Shown here: one piece after another, positions 10,264-19,793 of the stretch
Position numbering within the stretch: the stretch's first letter is position 1
How the letters are laid out: each line of letters begins with the position of its first letter
NCBI RefSeq assembly: GCF_003057745.1
Contig: NZ_QBJD02000008.1
Coordinates: forward strand, 62,001-126,000
From: Enterobacter sp. RIT418
Lineage (GTDB): Bacteria > Pseudomonadota > Gammaproteobacteria > Enterobacterales > Enterobacteriaceae
Length of the DNA stretch: 64,000 nucleotides
Reading direction: 5' to 3'
Position numbers and translations under genes: made by a program
The notes under the pieces: model-generated
What the model was told of the DNA's origin: nothing
The model's database searches: none
The model's input: only the letters and a program-made list of their open reading frames with translations

Positions 10264-11583
10264 ATGACCCATCATTTAAAATCGCGTGACATCATCGCGC
10301 TGGGCTTTATGACATTCGCGCTGTTCGTTGGCGCAGGCAACATCATTTTTCCACCCATGGTTGGCTTACAGGCGGGTGAACACGTCTGGACGGCTGCGTT
10401 TGGGTTCCTGATTACTGCCGTGGGTCTACCGGTTCTGACCGTGGTTGCGCTGGCGAAAGTCGGCGGCGGCGTAGATAGCCTCAGCACCCCGATTGGCAAA
10501 GTGGCTGGCGTTCTGCTGGCAACCGTCTGCTATCTGGCCGTCGGCCCGCTGTTCGCCACCCCGCGCACCGCGACCGTTTCTTTCGAAGTGGGGATTGCTC
10601 CGCTGACCGGCGATGGCGCGATGCCGCTGTTTATCTACAGCCTGGTTTACTTCGCGATTGTGATTCTGGTCTCCCTCTATCCGGGCAAGCTGCTGGATAC
10701 CGTAGGTAACTTCCTGGCACCGCTGAAAATTATTGCGCTGATCGTGCTGGCCGTTGCGGCCATCGTTTGGCCTGCTGGCCCAATCAGCGATGCGATGGAT
10801 GCTTATAAGAACGCCGCGTTCTCTAACGGTTTCGTGAACGGCTATCTGACCATGGATACGCTGGGGGCGATGGTGTTTGGTATCGTTATCGTCAACGCCG
10901 CACGTTCGCGTGGCGTGACCGAAGCGCGCCTGCTGACCCGCTACACGATTTGGGCCGGCCTGATGGCAGGCGTGGGCCTGACGCTGCTGTATCTGGCGCT
11001 GTTCCGCCTGGGCTCCGACAGCGCGACGCTGGTTGACCAGAACGCTAACGGTGCGGCAATCCTTCATGCTTACGTGCAGCACACCTTCGGCGGCGCGGGC
11101 AGCATGCTGCTGGCGGTACTGATCTTCCTCGCGTGCCTGGTGACGGCGGTTGGCCTGACCTGCGCCTGCGCAGAGTTCTTTGCGCAGTACCTGCCGCTCT
11201 CATACCGCACGCTGGTGTTTATCCTCGGCATCTTCTCCATGGCGGTGTCTAACCTCGGTCTGAGCCACCTGATCCAGGTCTCTATTCCGGTGCTGACGGC
11301 GATTTATCCGCCGTGCATCGTGCTGGTGGTGCTGAGCTTCACCCGCCCGTGGTGGAATAACTCATCGCGAATTATTGCGCCAGCCATGTTTATCAGCCTG
11401 ATTTTTGGTATCCTTGACGGGATCAAAGCATCAGCATTCGCAGAAATCCTGCCTGCCTGGACACAGCGTCTGCCGCTGTCCGAGCAGGGACTGGCTTGGC
11501 TGATGCCTACCGTTGTTGCACTGGTGCTGGCGATTATCTGGGACCGTGCTGCAGGGCGTCAGGTGGCATCGAACGTCCATTAA
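10264..11583 (+). CDS. brnQ: Branched-chain amino acid carrier BrnQ
   Basis: BrnQ is an inner-membrane sodium-coupled carrier for leucine, isoleucine and valine (LIV-II system). The 439-residue sequence consists of about twelve hydrophobic segments with short polar loops and matches E. coli BrnQ in length, including the family start around [23 protein letters not shown]. The ATG at 10264 follows a purine-rich CAGTAAGG. It has its own upstream region and a strong terminator, so it is likely monocistronic, although proY follows in the same direction. Confidence 0.97.
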   Translation: MTHHLKSRDIIALGFMTFALFVGAGNIIFPPMVGLQAGEHVWTAAFGFLITAVGLPVLTVVALAKVGGGVDSLSTPIGKVAGVLLATVCYLAVGPLFATPRTATVSFEVGIAPLTGDGAMPLFIYSLVYFAIVILVSLYPGKLLDTVGNFLAPLKIIALIVLAVAAIVWPAGPISDAMDAYKNAAFSNGFVNGYLTMDTLGAMVFGIVIVNAARSRGVTEARLLTRYTIWAGLMAGVGLTLLYLALFRLGSDSATLVDQNANGAAILHAYVQHTFGGAGSMLLAVLIFLACLVTAVGLTCACAEFFAQYLPLSYRTLVFILGIFSMAVSNLGLSHLIQVSIPVLTAIYPPCIVLVVLSFTRPWWNNSSRIIAPAMFISLIFGILDGIKASAFAEILPAWTQRLPLSEQGLAWLMPTVVALVLAIIWDRAAGRQVASNVH

Positions 11584-11603
11584 TCAACGGCAACAAACTG
11601 TTT

Positions 11604-11640
11604 AACCACGGGGCTTAAGGCCCCGTGGTTTTTTGTTTTT
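11604..11640 (+). terminator. Rho-independent terminator after brnQ
   Basis: AACCACGGGG at 11604-11613 pairs with CCCCGTGGTT at 11621-11630, followed by a long T-rich run. It separates brnQ from proY, whose start is only 25 bases downstream, so proY translation depends on read-through or a promoter lying within brnQ or the hairpin region. Confidence 0.9.
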
Positions 11641-11664
11641 TTCGTGTTGAATGGCAAGATTTAA

Positions 11665-13038
11665 ATGGAAAGCACTAACAAACTTAAGCGTGGACTGAGC
11701 ACGCGCCACATCCGCTTTATGGCGCTTGGCTCTGCTATCGGTACCGGTCTTTTTTATGGCTCGGCAGATGCCATTAAAATGGCCGGTCCCAGCGTGCTGC
11801 TGGCGTACATCATCGGCGGCGTGGCGGCGTATATCATCATGCGTGCGCTGGGGGAAATGTCAGTTCATAACCCGTCAGCCAGCTCCTTCTCACGCTATGC
11901 GCAGGAAAACCTGGGCCCGCTGGCGGGATTCATCACCGGCTGGACCTACTGCTTTGAAATCCTGATCGTGGCCATCGCTGACGTGACCGCGTTCGGCATC
12001 TACATGGGCGTCTGGTTCCCCGCCGTGCCGCACTGGATATGGGTGCTGAGCGTGGTGCTGATCATCTGCGCCGTCAACCTGATGAGCGTGAAGGTGTTTG
12101 GCGAGCTGGAGTTCTGGTTCTCCTTCTTTAAGGTTGCCACCATCATCATCATGATTCTTGCCGGTTTCGGCATCATCATCTGGGGAATTGGCAACGGCGG
12201 GCAGCCGACCGGTATCCACAACCTCTGGAGCAACGGCGGCTTCTTTAGCAACGGCTGGCTCGGGATGGTGATGTCGCTACAGATGGTGATGTTTGCCTAC
12301 GGCGGGATCGAAATCATCGGCATTACCGCCGGTGAAGCGAAGGACCCGGAGAAGTCCATTCCGCGCGCCATCAACTCCGTACCGATGCGCATCCTGGTGT
12401 TCTACGTGGGCACGCTGTTTGTGATTATGTCCATCTATCCGTGGAACCAGGTAGGCACTAACGGCAGCCCGTTCGTGTTGACCTTCCAGCACATGGGCAT
12501 CGCCTTCGCCGCCAGCATTCTGAACTTCGTGGTGCTGACCGCCTCGCTTTCTGCCATTAACAGCGACGTCTTCGGCGTCGGCCGTATGCTGCACGGCATG
12601 GCGGAGCAGGGCAGCGCGCCGAAGGTTTTTGCCAAAACCTCACGCCGCGGCACGCCGTGGGTAACGGTAGTGGTGATGACCGTCGCGCTGCTATTCTCGG
12701 TCTATCTGAACTACATCATGCCGGAGAACGTCTTCCTGGTGATTGCGTCGCTGGCAACGTTTGCGACCGTGTGGGTGTGGATTATGATCCTGCTGTCGCA
12801 GATCGCGTTCCGCCGCCGCCTGTCCCCGGAAGAGGCAAAAGCGCTGAAGTTCAAGGTGCCGGGCGGGGTGCCTACCACCGTGGCTGGCCTGATCTTCCTG
12901 GTGTTTATCATCGCGCTGATTGGCTACCATCCGGATACCCGTATTTCGCTGTACGTTGGCTTCGCGTGGATTGTTCTGCTGTTGGTGGGCTGGATGTTTA
13001 AATGCCGCCGCGACCGCCAGCTGGCGCAGGCGCAGTAA
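11665..13038 (+). CDS. proY: Proline-specific permease ProY
   Basis: ProY belongs to the amino acid-polyamine-organocation family. The 457-residue protein has about twelve membrane segments and the family N-terminus ([20 protein letters not shown]), and is almost identical in layout to E. coli ProY. In Salmonella ProY transports proline but is cryptic unless activated; whether that holds here cannot be read from sequence. It lies downstream of brnQ and upstream of malZ, as in E. coli. The 25 bases between the brnQ terminator and its ATG contain no clear promoter. Confidence 0.95.
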   Translation: MESTNKLKRGLSTRHIRFMALGSAIGTGLFYGSADAIKMAGPSVLLAYIIGGVAAYIIMRALGEMSVHNPSASSFSRYAQENLGPLAGFITGWTYCFEILIVAIADVTAFGIYMGVWFPAVPHWIWVLSVVLIICAVNLMSVKVFGELEFWFSFFKVATIIIMILAGFGIIIWGIGNGGQPTGIHNLWSNGGFFSNGWLGMVMSLQMVMFAYGGIEIIGITAGEAKDPEKSIPRAINSVPMRILVFYVGTLFVIMSIYPWNQVGTNGSPFVLTFQHMGIAFAASILNFVVLTASLSAINSDVFGVGRMLHGMAEQGSAPKVFAKTSRRGTPWVTVVVMTVALLFSVYLNYIMPENVFLVIASLATFATVWVWIMILLSQIAFRRRLSPEEAKALKFKVPGGVPTTVAGLIFLVFIIALIGYHPDTRISLYVGFAWIVLLLVGWMFKCRRDRQLAQAQ

Positions 13039-13040
13039 TC

Positions 13041-13107
13041 CCCTTTCCCTCTCCCCGTGGGAGAGGGGCAGGATGAGGGCATCAGGCCGCACTGATGCCT
13101 CATCCCC
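13041..13107. repeat. REP-like double palindrome after proY
   Basis: CCCTCTCCC-CGT-GGGAGAGGG at 13047-13067 is followed by a second inverted repeat, GGATGAGGGCATCAG / CTGATGCCTCATCC, at about 13071-13104. The first stem is shared with the other REP-like units in the window; the second is longer here than elsewhere. It probably ends proY transcription. Confidence 0.75.
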
Positions 13108-13120
13108 CGTCCTCCTCCCC
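13098..13120 (-). promoter_or_regulatory. Candidate MalT boxes upstream of malZ
   Basis: Read on the minus strand, GGGGATGAGG (13107-13098) and GGGGAGGAGG (13120-13111) both fit the MalT consensus GGGGA(T/G)GAGG. They are in the same orientation, about 80 bases before the malZ start, and malZ is a MalT-activated gene in E. coli. The left box is also one arm of the REP-like hairpin, so part of the match may be coincidental. Confidence 0.45.
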
Positions 13121-13198
13121 CAATAAATTTCGTCATGGTGAGCTAACCTTCATTCCCCTGTGGCAAGGTGGCGTCAATTTCATCAAAGGGGATGCGTG

Positions 13199-15016
13199 AT
13201 GTTAAATGCCTGGCACCTTCCGGTTGTCCCATTCGTTAAGCAAAACAAAGACAACCTTATGATTACGCTTTGGCTGGCGGGAGAAAATCAGCCCGAGCGC
13301 GTGACGCTTCGCACCGACGTGGATAACGAAGAAACGTCGCTAACAATGCACAAGCAGCGCAGCCAGCCGCAGCCCGGGGTGACGGCGTGGCGGGCAAACA
13401 TCGATTTACGCAGCGGGCAGCCGCGCCGCCGCTACAGCTTTAAGCTGCTGTGGAACAGCCGCCAGCTGTGGTTTACCCCGCAGGGATTCAGCCGCTTCCC
13501 GCCCGCTCGGCTGGAGCAGTTTGCCGTGGATTACCCTGACGCGGGCCCGCAGTGGGTGAGCGAGGAGGTCTTTTACCAGATCTTCCCGGACCGCTTTGCG
13601 CGAAGCGCTCAACGCACGGAGCATCAGGACAAGGTGTACCACCACCACGCGGCGGGCCACGATATTATCCTGAAGGACTGGGACGATCCGCTCACCGCTC
13701 AGGCAGGCGGCTCGACGTTCTACGGCGGCGATCTCGACGGCATTAGCGAAAAGCTCCCGTACCTCAAAAAGCTCGGCGTTACCGCGCTGTACCTCAACCC
13801 GGTATTTAAAGCGCCGAGCGTCCATAAGTACGATACCGAAGATTACCGACGCGTGGACGCGCAGTTTGGCGGCGACGAGGCGCTGCTCCGGCTGCGGGAA
13901 AATACCCAAAGAGAAGGTATGCGCCTGATCCTGGACGGCGTGTTTAATCACAGCGGCGATTCGCACGCCTGGTTTGACCGCCATAACCAGCACCTGCGCG
14001 GGGCGTGTCACAACCCGGACTCGCCGCAGCGCGACTGGTACAGCTTTGATGAGGAAGGCCGCGCGCTCGACTGGCTGGGCTACGCTAGCCTGCCGAAGCT
14101 GGATTTCCGGTCCCCTACGCTGGTCACCGAAATCTACGGCGATGATGACAGCATCGTGCGCCACTGGCTGAAGGCGCCGTGGAGCATGGACGGCTGGCGA
14201 CTGGACGTGGTGCATATGCTCGGGGAAGGGGGCGGGGCGCACAACAACCTCAAGCACGTCGCCGCGATTACCCGTGCGGCCAAAGCCGCGAACCCCGAAG
14301 CGTTTGTTTTCGGCGAACATTTCGGCGACGCGCGGCAGTGGCTGCAGGCCGACGCGGAAGATGCGGCGATGAACTATCGCGGGTTTACCTTCCCGCTGTG
14401 GGGCTTCCTGGCGAACACGGATATCTCTTACGATCCCAACCCTATCGACGCTGAAACCTGCATGGCGTGGATGGACAACTACCGCGCCAGCCTGTCGCAT
14501 CAGCAGCAGCTGAGGATGTTCAACCAGCTTGATAGCCACGACACCGCGCGGTTTAAATCGCTGCTCGGCAAAGACGTCGCGCGCCTGCCGCTGGCGGTAA
14601 CGTGGCTCTTTACCTGGCCCGGCGTGCCGTGCATTTACTATGGCGATGAGGTGGGGCTGGACGGCAATAACGATCCGTTCTGCCGCAAAACCTTTCCGTG
14701 GGACGAGGCGAAGCAGGATAAGACGCTGTTTGGCCTCTATCAGCGTCTGGCGACGCTGCGCAAGCAAAATCAGGCCCTGCGCTACGGCGGCTGTCAGGTG
14801 GTTTACGCGCATGATAACGTGGTGGTGTTTGCTCGCGTTTATAACCAGCAGCGCGTGCTGGTGGCGATTAACCGGGGTGAAGCCTGCGAGGTGGTGCTTG
14901 ACCACTCTCCGCTGCTGGCCGTGAAGGCGTGGCAGCTCAAAGAAGGGAAAGGGGGAATTCAGGAGGGGATACTCTCATTACCTGCGATCTCTGCGTCCGT
15001 TTGGTTCGGTAATTAA
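13199..15016 (+). CDS. malZ: Maltodextrin glucosidase MalZ
   Basis: MalZ is a cytoplasmic GH13 enzyme that releases glucose from the reducing end of maltodextrins. The 605-residue protein has an N-terminal beta domain, then the (beta/alpha)8 barrel with the usual conserved regions: [18 protein letters not shown] (nucleophile Asp near residue 335), FGEHFGD (acid/base Glu near 372) and [11 protein letters not shown]. The ATG at 13199 follows AAAGGGG at 13185-13191 and gives the family start MLNAWHLPV; a longer in-frame start at 13160 is unlikely. Putative MalT boxes upstream agree with maltose-regulon control. Confidence 0.96.
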   Translation: MLNAWHLPVVPFVKQNKDNLMITLWLAGENQPERVTLRTDVDNEETSLTMHKQRSQPQPGVTAWRANIDLRSGQPRRRYSFKLLWNSRQLWFTPQGFSRFPPARLEQFAVDYPDAGPQWVSEEVFYQIFPDRFARSAQRTEHQDKVYHHHAAGHDIILKDWDDPLTAQAGGSTFYGGDLDGISEKLPYLKKLGVTALYLNPVFKAPSVHKYDTEDYRRVDAQFGGDEALLRLRENTQREGMRLILDGVFNHSGDSHAWFDRHNQHLRGACHNPDSPQRDWYSFDEEGRALDWLGYASLPKLDFRSPTLVTEIYGDDDSIVRHWLKAPWSMDGWRLDVVHMLGEGGGAHNNLKHVAAITRAAKAANPEAFVFGEHFGDARQWLQADAEDAAMNYRGFTFPLWGFLANTDISYDPNPIDAETCMAWMDNYRASLSHQQQLRMFNQLDSHDTARFKSLLGKDVARLPLAVTWLFTWPGVPCIYYGDEVGLDGNNDPFCRKTFPWDEAKQDKTLFGLYQRLATLRKQNQALRYGGCQVVYAHDNVVVFARVYNQQRVLVAINRGEACEVVLDHSPLLAVKAWQLKEGKGGIQEGILSLPAISASVWFGN

Positions 15017-15025
15017 CCCTGCTAA

Positions 15026-15054
15026 TTGCAGCAGGTATTTATTGCCTGCTGCAA
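15026..15054 (+). terminator. Hairpin after malZ
   Basis: TTGCAGCAGG at 15026-15035 and CCTGCTGCAA at 15045-15054 are a perfect 10-bp inverted repeat, ten bases after the malZ stop. There is no T-run on the plus side, so termination is plausible but not typical. Confidence 0.5.
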
Positions 15055-15218
15055 AATATATTTCATCTTGTTCTGTTTAATTCACCAGAGGAGACAAATT
15101 TCTTTAATATCCTCTTAATTAATTCTCGCTATACTCAATTTGCTTAATCAGTCAGGGCCCTTTCTCATTTAGCACACACAATAGTTGGCTTTTAACATCT
15201 TGATTAAAAGGTACTTTT

Positions 15219-15860
15219 ATGTCTATTCGTGAACTGATTGACCCGCAAAATTCCGCGCTGATTTTTATCGATCACCAGCCGCAAATGTCGTTTGGCGTAG
15301 CAAATATTGACCGTCAGTTATTAAAGAATAATACGGTGGCGCTGGCGAAAGCGGGCAAAATATTTGATGTGCCGGTTATCTATACCTCAGTCGAAACAAA
15401 AAGCTTTAGCGGATATATTTGGCCGGAACTGCTGGCGGTGCACCCGGACGTGAAGCCGATTGAACGAACCTCAATGAACTCCTGGGAAGATGACGCGTTT
15501 GTTGCGGCGGTCAAAGCAACGGGCCGCAAAAAACTCATCATCTCTGCCCTGTGGACCGAAGTGTGCCTGACCTTCCCGGCGCTAATGGCACTTGATGAAG
15601 GTTTTGACGTTTACGTGGTGACGGATACGTCCGGCGGTACTTCAGTGGATGCTCACGAACGCGCTATCGACCGCATGGTACAGGCCGGCGCGGTGCCGGT
15701 GACCTGGCAGCAGGTGCTGCTCGAGTACCAGCGCGACTGGTCGCGCAAAGGCACGTACGACGCGGTAATGGACCTGGTGCGCGAGCACAGCGGTGCGTAC
15801 GGCATGGGCGTTGATTATGCCTATACCCTCGTCCACGGCGCGCCAGAGCGCAAAGCATAA
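15219..15860 (+). CDS. Isochorismatase-like hydrolase (YcaC type)
   Basis: This 213-residue protein belongs to the isochorismatase-like cysteine hydrolase superfamily and most resembles E. coli YcaC. The catalytic Asp is at residue 18 (LIFIDHQPQ) and the nucleophile Cys at 116 (LWTEVCLTFPAL), with a lysine-bearing strand before it (GRKKLIIS). Family members hydrolyse small amides, carbamates or the vinyl ether of isochorismate; the substrate here is unknown. It starts a three-gene co-directional set with the two genes downstream (48- and 21-base gaps). The upstream region is AT-rich with a TATACT at 15130-15135. This gene set is absent from this locus in E. coli K-12. Confidence 0.85.
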   Translation: MSIRELIDPQNSALIFIDHQPQMSFGVANIDRQLLKNNTVALAKAGKIFDVPVIYTSVETKSFSGYIWPELLAVHPDVKPIERTSMNSWEDDAFVAAVKATGRKKLIISALWTEVCLTFPALMALDEGFDVYVVTDTSGGTSVDAHERAIDRMVQAGAVPVTWQQVLLEYQRDWSRKGTYDAVMDLVREHSGAYGMGVDYAYTLVHGAPERKA

Positions 15861-15908
15861 TTCTTTCCGGGCGGGGCTCTCCCGCCCGTTAATAACCAGA
15901 GAACCCTT

Positions 15909-16454
15909 ATGGCGCAAACATCTCATGTGACGCTGGTGATCGCCCATACCCTTCTTCCGGGACAGGCAGAACGGTACGAGCAGTGGCTGGGGAAAATCAT
16001 GCCCATCGCGGCGGAATTTCCCGGCCACCTCGGGGCGAACGTGATTCGCCCGTCAGAGGGACAATCCCTCTGGACGGTGATCATCCGCTTCGATACCCCC
16101 GAACACCTCTATGCGTGGACGCAGTCTGAAACCCGTAACGCGCTGGTGAAAGAGATTGAACCGGCGCTGGCAGACGGGGACAAAACCGAAGTGCGCACCG
16201 AGGCGGCCTTTTGGTTTACCCCGCCCGAGCCGCACGTGCGTAAGCCAAAGCAGTGGAAGCAGTTTCTCATCACCCTGCTGGTGATTTTCCCCAGCACCAA
16301 CGTGGTGCCGCTGGTGACCGGGGCGCTGTTGCCTGGTCTGAAAGGATCTTTATTACTGCATTTGATTAACGATGCCTGTGTGGTCGCGCTGGTGGTCTGG
16401 CTGTGGATGCCCATCGTGACCCGTCTGTTCGCCGGATGGCTGAAAAAGGCCTGA
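15909..16454 (+). CDS. Monooxygenase-fold (ABM) protein with membrane tail
   Basis: Residues 1-105 resemble the antibiotic biosynthesis monooxygenase domain, a small ferredoxin-like dimeric fold found in heme-degrading and quinone monooxygenases and in non-enzymatic proteins. Residues 117-140 and 147-176 are hydrophobic and should form two membrane helices joined by a short PGLKG turn, with a basic end (LKKA). The domain would thus be anchored to the cytoplasmic face of the inner membrane. No cofactor site can be assigned. It sits between the hydrolase and amidohydrolase genes, which suggests a shared small-molecule substrate, but this is inference. Confidence 0.75.
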   Translation: MAQTSHVTLVIAHTLLPGQAERYEQWLGKIMPIAAEFPGHLGANVIRPSEGQSLWTVIIRFDTPEHLYAWTQSETRNALVKEIEPALADGDKTEVRTEAAFWFTPPEPHVRKPKQWKQFLITLLVIFPSTNVVPLVTGALLPGLKGSLLLHLINDACVVALVVWLWMPIVTRLFAGWLKKA

Positions 16455-16475
16455 TTCGGCTCAAAGGAGTACGTT

Positions 16476-18344
16476 ATGTCTCAAACTGCCACACTGATCT
16501 TAACCAAGGGTAAGATCCACACCCTCGATCGTGAAAACCCGCTCACCGAAGCGGTGGCCATCGCCAACGGAAAGATCCTCGCCACGGGCGACCACGACCG
16601 CATCATGAGCTATGCGACGCAGGGCACCCAGATCGTTGACCTGAAGGGAAGTACCGCGATCCCCGGCCTGAACGATTCACACCTGCACCTGATCCGCGGC
16701 GGGCTGAACTACAACCTCGAGCTGCGCTGGGAAGGCGTGCCCTCGCTGGTGGATGCGCTGCGGATGCTGAAAGCGCAGGCCGATCGCACGCCGTCACCGC
16801 AGTGGGTGCGCGTGGTCGGCGGCTGGAGCGAGTTCCAGTTCGCCGAACGCCGGATGCCGACCATCGAAGAGCTCAACGACGCCGCGCCGGATACGCCGGT
16901 CTTTGTGCTTCACCTCTACGATCGCGCGCTGCTCAACCGCGCCGCGCTAAAGGCCGTGGGCTACACCAAAGAGACGCCGAACCCGCCGGGCGGCGAGATC
17001 GTGCGCGACAACCACGGCAACCCGACCGGGATGCTGATCGCCAAACCCAACGCGATGATCCTCTACGCAACGCTGGCGAAAGGGCCAAAGCTGCCGATTG
17101 AGCAGCAGGTTAACTCGACCCGACAGTTTATGCGCGAGCTGAACCGCCTGGGGCTGACCAGCGCCATCGACGCGGGCGGCGGCTTTCAGAACTACCCGGA
17201 GGATTATGAAGTGATCGCCGAGCTGCACGCCAAAGAGCAGATGACGGTGCGTATCGCCTATAACCTCTTTACCCAGCGCCCGAAGCAGGAGCTGGAAGAC
17301 TTTGAGCGCTGGACCGATATGCTCAAGCCGGGGCAGGGAACGGACTTCTACCGCGCCAACGGGGCGGGCGAAATGCTGGTGTTCTCCGCGGCGGACTTTG
17401 AGGATTTCCTCCAGCCGCGCCCGGACCTGCCCGAAGGCATGGAAGACGAGCTCGAGCGCGTGGTGCGCCACCTGGTGGAACACCGCTGGCCGTTCCGCCT
17501 GCACGCGACCTATGACGAATCCATCAGCCGCATGCTCGACGTGTTCGAGAAAGTGAACCGGGATATTCCGTTCAACGGCCTGCACTGGTTCTTCGACCAC
17601 GCGGAGACCATTACCGAGCGCAACATCGAGCGCGTGAAGGCGCTCGGCGGCGGAATTGCGGTGCAGCACCGCATGGCCTTCCAGGGCGAGTATTTTGTCG
17701 ACAGGTACGGCAAAGAGGCGGTGAAGCACACGCCGCCGGTAGCGAAAATGCTGGAGCTGGACGTGCCGGTTGGCCTGGGCACGGATGCGACCCGCGTGGC
17801 GAGCTACAACCCGTGGACGGCGCTCTACTGGCTGGTCTCCGGGCGCACAGTCGGCGGGCTGGCGATGTATGACGACGGCAACCGCCTGCCGCGCGACGTG
17901 GCGCTGGAGCTGTGGACCGCAGGCAGCGCGTGGTTCTCCAGCGAGCAGGGGAAAAAGGGGCGCATTGTTGAAGGGCAGCTTGCCGATCTGGTGGTGCTGT
18001 CGAAAGACTACTTCAGCGTGGCGGAAGAGGAGATTAAGGGCATTGAGTCGGTACTGACGGTGGTGGATGGCAAGGTGGTTTATGCCGCCGGGCACTTTAG
18101 CCCGCTGTCGCCGCCGCCGATCCCGGTCGTGCCGGAGTGGTCACCGGTGGTGAAGGTGCCGGGGCACTATCGCTCCGCGCCGCCTGCGGCCAGCAAGGTG
18201 GGCGCGGTGGTGCAGATGCATCAGTGTATTGGCAGCTGCGGCGTGCACGGGCATGCGCACGGCATTGCGCGCCAGTCGGAAATTCCGGTGTCTGATGAAC
18301 AGGCGTTCTGGGGCGTGTTAGGGTGTTCGTGCTTCGCGTTCTAA
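16476..18344 (+). CDS. Metal-dependent amidohydrolase (YtcJ-like) with Cys/His-rich C-terminus
   Basis: The 622-residue protein has the amidohydrolase layout: an N-terminal beta sandwich, the HxH metal motif at His69 and His71 in GLNDSHLHL, later histidines in RLHATYDES and FDHAE, and an aspartate in LGTDATRV. It is closest in type to the YtcJ/AepA-like group, whose members hydrolyse amide or formamide bonds of unknown natural substrates. An extension of roughly 60 residues ends with C584, C588, H591, H593, H595, C617 and C619, which looks like an added metal site. The start follows AAAGGAG. It is last in the three-gene set and is followed by a terminator. Confidence 0.85.
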   Translation: MSQTATLILTKGKIHTLDRENPLTEAVAIANGKILATGDHDRIMSYATQGTQIVDLKGSTAIPGLNDSHLHLIRGGLNYNLELRWEGVPSLVDALRMLKAQADRTPSPQWVRVVGGWSEFQFAERRMPTIEELNDAAPDTPVFVLHLYDRALLNRAALKAVGYTKETPNPPGGEIVRDNHGNPTGMLIAKPNAMILYATLAKGPKLPIEQQVNSTRQFMRELNRLGLTSAIDAGGGFQNYPEDYEVIAELHAKEQMTVRIAYNLFTQRPKQELEDFERWTDMLKPGQGTDFYRANGAGEMLVFSAADFEDFLQPRPDLPEGMEDELERVVRHLVEHRWPFRLHATYDESISRMLDVFEKVNRDIPFNGLHWFFDHAETITERNIERVKALGGGIAVQHRMAFQGEYFVDRYGKEAVKHTPPVAKMLELDVPVGLGTDATRVASYNPWTALYWLVSGRTVGGLAMYDDGNRLPRDVALELWTAGSAWFSSEQGKKGRIVEGQLADLVVLSKDYFSVAEEEIKGIESVLTVVDGKVVYAAGHFSPLSPPPIPVVPEWSPVVKVPGHYRSAPPAASKVGAVVQMHQCIGSCGVHGHAHGIARQSEIPVSDEQAFWGVLGCSCFAF

Positions 18345-18347
18345 ACA

Positions 18348-18375
18348 AAAAGGCCCGCATATGCGGGCCTTCTTC
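18348..18375. terminator. Bidirectional terminator
   Basis: AAGGCCCGCAT at 18350-18360 and ATGCGGGCCTT at 18361-18371 form a perfect 22-base palindrome with A-rich left and T-rich right flanks. It lies between the convergent amidohydrolase and peroxiredoxin genes and can serve both. Confidence 0.9.
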
Positions 18376-18389
18376 GTAAACCGTGCCGA

Positions 18390-18992
18390 TTACAGGCTGG
18401 ATACGTTCTCAGACAGGTATTTAGCCACGCCGTCCGGAGACGCGTTCATGCCTTCTTTACCTTTTTCCCACTGAGCCGGGCACACTTCGCCGTGCTCTTC
18501 GTGGAACTGCAGCGCGTCAACCATGCGCAGCATTTCGTCGATGTTACGGCCCAGCGGCAGATCGTTCACGACCTGGTGACGAACGATGCCGTTCGCATCG
18601 ATCAGGAAGGAGCCGCGCAGCGCAACGCCAGCGTCCGGATGCTCGATACCGTAAGCCTGCTGGATTTCGCGTTTGATGTCCGCAACCATTGCGTATTTCA
18701 CCGCACCGATGCCGCCGTTTTCGACAGGGGTGTTACGCCATGCGTTGTGTACAAATTCAGAGTCGAAGGAGACGCCAACCACTTCTACGCCACGCTTCTG
18801 GAATTCTTCATAACGTTTGTCGAACGCGATCAGCTCAGACGGGCAAACGAAGGTGAAGTCCATTGGCCAGAAGAACAGAACGGTCGCTTTACCGTTGGTG
18901 TGCTGTTTGAAGTTGAAGTTTTCAACGATTTCACCGTTGCCCAGTACTGCTGCAGCTGTAAAATCCGGAGCCGGACGAGTTACCAGAACCAT
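18390..18992 (-). CDS. tsaA: Typical 2-Cys peroxiredoxin (TsaA/PrxC type)
   Basis: The 200-residue protein is a typical 2-Cys peroxiredoxin: peroxidatic Cys50 in DFTFVCPSE, resolving Cys171 in EVCPAQW, and a GGIG motif near 93-96. It reduces hydrogen peroxide and organic hydroperoxides with thioredoxin-type donors. It is clearly not the E. coli AhpC orthologue, which is shorter and differs widely. Salmonella carries a similar gene, TsaA, next to acpH, and the position here is the same. The start follows AGGAGA. There is no reductase gene beside it. The symbol rests on the Salmonella synteny recalled from knowledge. Confidence 0.87.
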   Translation of the reverse strand: MVLVTRPAPDFTAAAVLGNGEIVENFNFKQHTNGKATVLFFWPMDFTFVCPSELIAFDKRYEEFQKRGVEVVGVSFDSEFVHNAWRNTPVENGGIGAVKYAMVADIKREIQQAYGIEHPDAGVALRGSFLIDANGIVRHQVVNDLPLGRNIDEMLRMVDALQFHEEHGEVCPAQWEKGKEGMNASPDGVAKYLSENVSSL

Positions 18993-19119
18993 ATGATTCT
19001 CCTGTAGATACTAAGGTTATTTGGAACGCAACGCGGGCCAGTATAGAGAGTGTTCATGGATAAGACAAAGAGGTGATGACAATCGTTCCACCAGCTTTTA
19101 CCTATCAATCAAACCGACA

Positions 19120-19701
19120 TCACAGTTCTTTATTTTTCGCCTGCGCCACCATGCGCGGGTAGAACTGCCAGAATTGGGTCTCGAGCGCGTCATAATGCTC
19201 ATCCAGATCGTGCCAGGAGTCGCGCAGCGCGTCCAGACGCGGGCGGCGGCTCGCCATCCCGTTCAGGACGTTCTGGATGAAGTCCATCTCGCGATAGCGC
19301 TCCAGCCAGCGTTCCGACCACAGGTAATTATTCAGGTTCACAAAGCGCGGCGGCGAGTCGGGCAGAATGAGGGCGACCTGCTCGCGGGCGTAGCGCACAA
19401 ATTCCGGCAGCGGCATCTCCGGCGACAGCTGTGCCCAGTGGCGCGACAGGAAGTGATCCCACATCACGTCGAGCGTGATCGGCGCAACGCGGCGGGTTTC
19501 CGGACGGAACCACGCTTTGGCTTCCTGCACTTCCGGCAGGTTATCGGTCAGCACGTCGATACGCCGGTGCATGAAAATACCGTCAACCACCTCCGCGGAA
19601 TAAGCTTCAGCGGGATTACCGCGCACGAAATCGGCCAGCAAATTGCCGGAAAGGGAGCTGTCAGCGAGGTGGGCGAGATGCAGGTGAGCGAGAAAATTCA
19701 T
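19120..19701 (-). CDS. acpH: Acyl carrier protein phosphodiesterase AcpH
   Basis: AcpH removes the 4'-phosphopantetheine group from acyl carrier protein. The 193-residue product equals E. coli AcpH (YajB) in length and begins with the same [12 protein letters not shown]; a longer upstream start at 19740 is not conserved. The HD-like metal residues are visible in [10 protein letters not shown] and [13 protein letters not shown]. The gene diverges from queA with 92 bases between the starts, as in E. coli. Confidence 0.95.
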   Translation of the reverse strand: MNFLAHLHLAHLADSSLSGNLLADFVRGNPAEAYSAEVVDGIFMHRRIDVLTDNLPEVQEAKAWFRPETRRVAPITLDVMWDHFLSRHWAQLSPEMPLPEFVRYAREQVALILPDSPPRFVNLNNYLWSERWLERYREMDFIQNVLNGMASRRPRLDALRDSWHDLDEHYDALETQFWQFYPRMVAQAKNKEL

Positions 19702-19793
19702 GCGTTTTATCTGTCCAAAGTCGGCTAGTTGTTGCAGCAAAAGGGTGTGAGCACTAGACTATGCCGCCTGTTTTTAAGTCACGAGTATACGTC

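Noticed and set aside
13406..14905. Antisense frame of about 499 codons across malZ
   Set aside because: It is the mirror of a well-conserved GH13 enzyme; the translation has no recognisable domain.
16947..18095. Antisense frame of 382 codons across the amidohydrolase gene
   Set aside because: The plus-strand protein shows clear metal motifs; the minus-strand translation is arginine- and histidine-rich without domain features.
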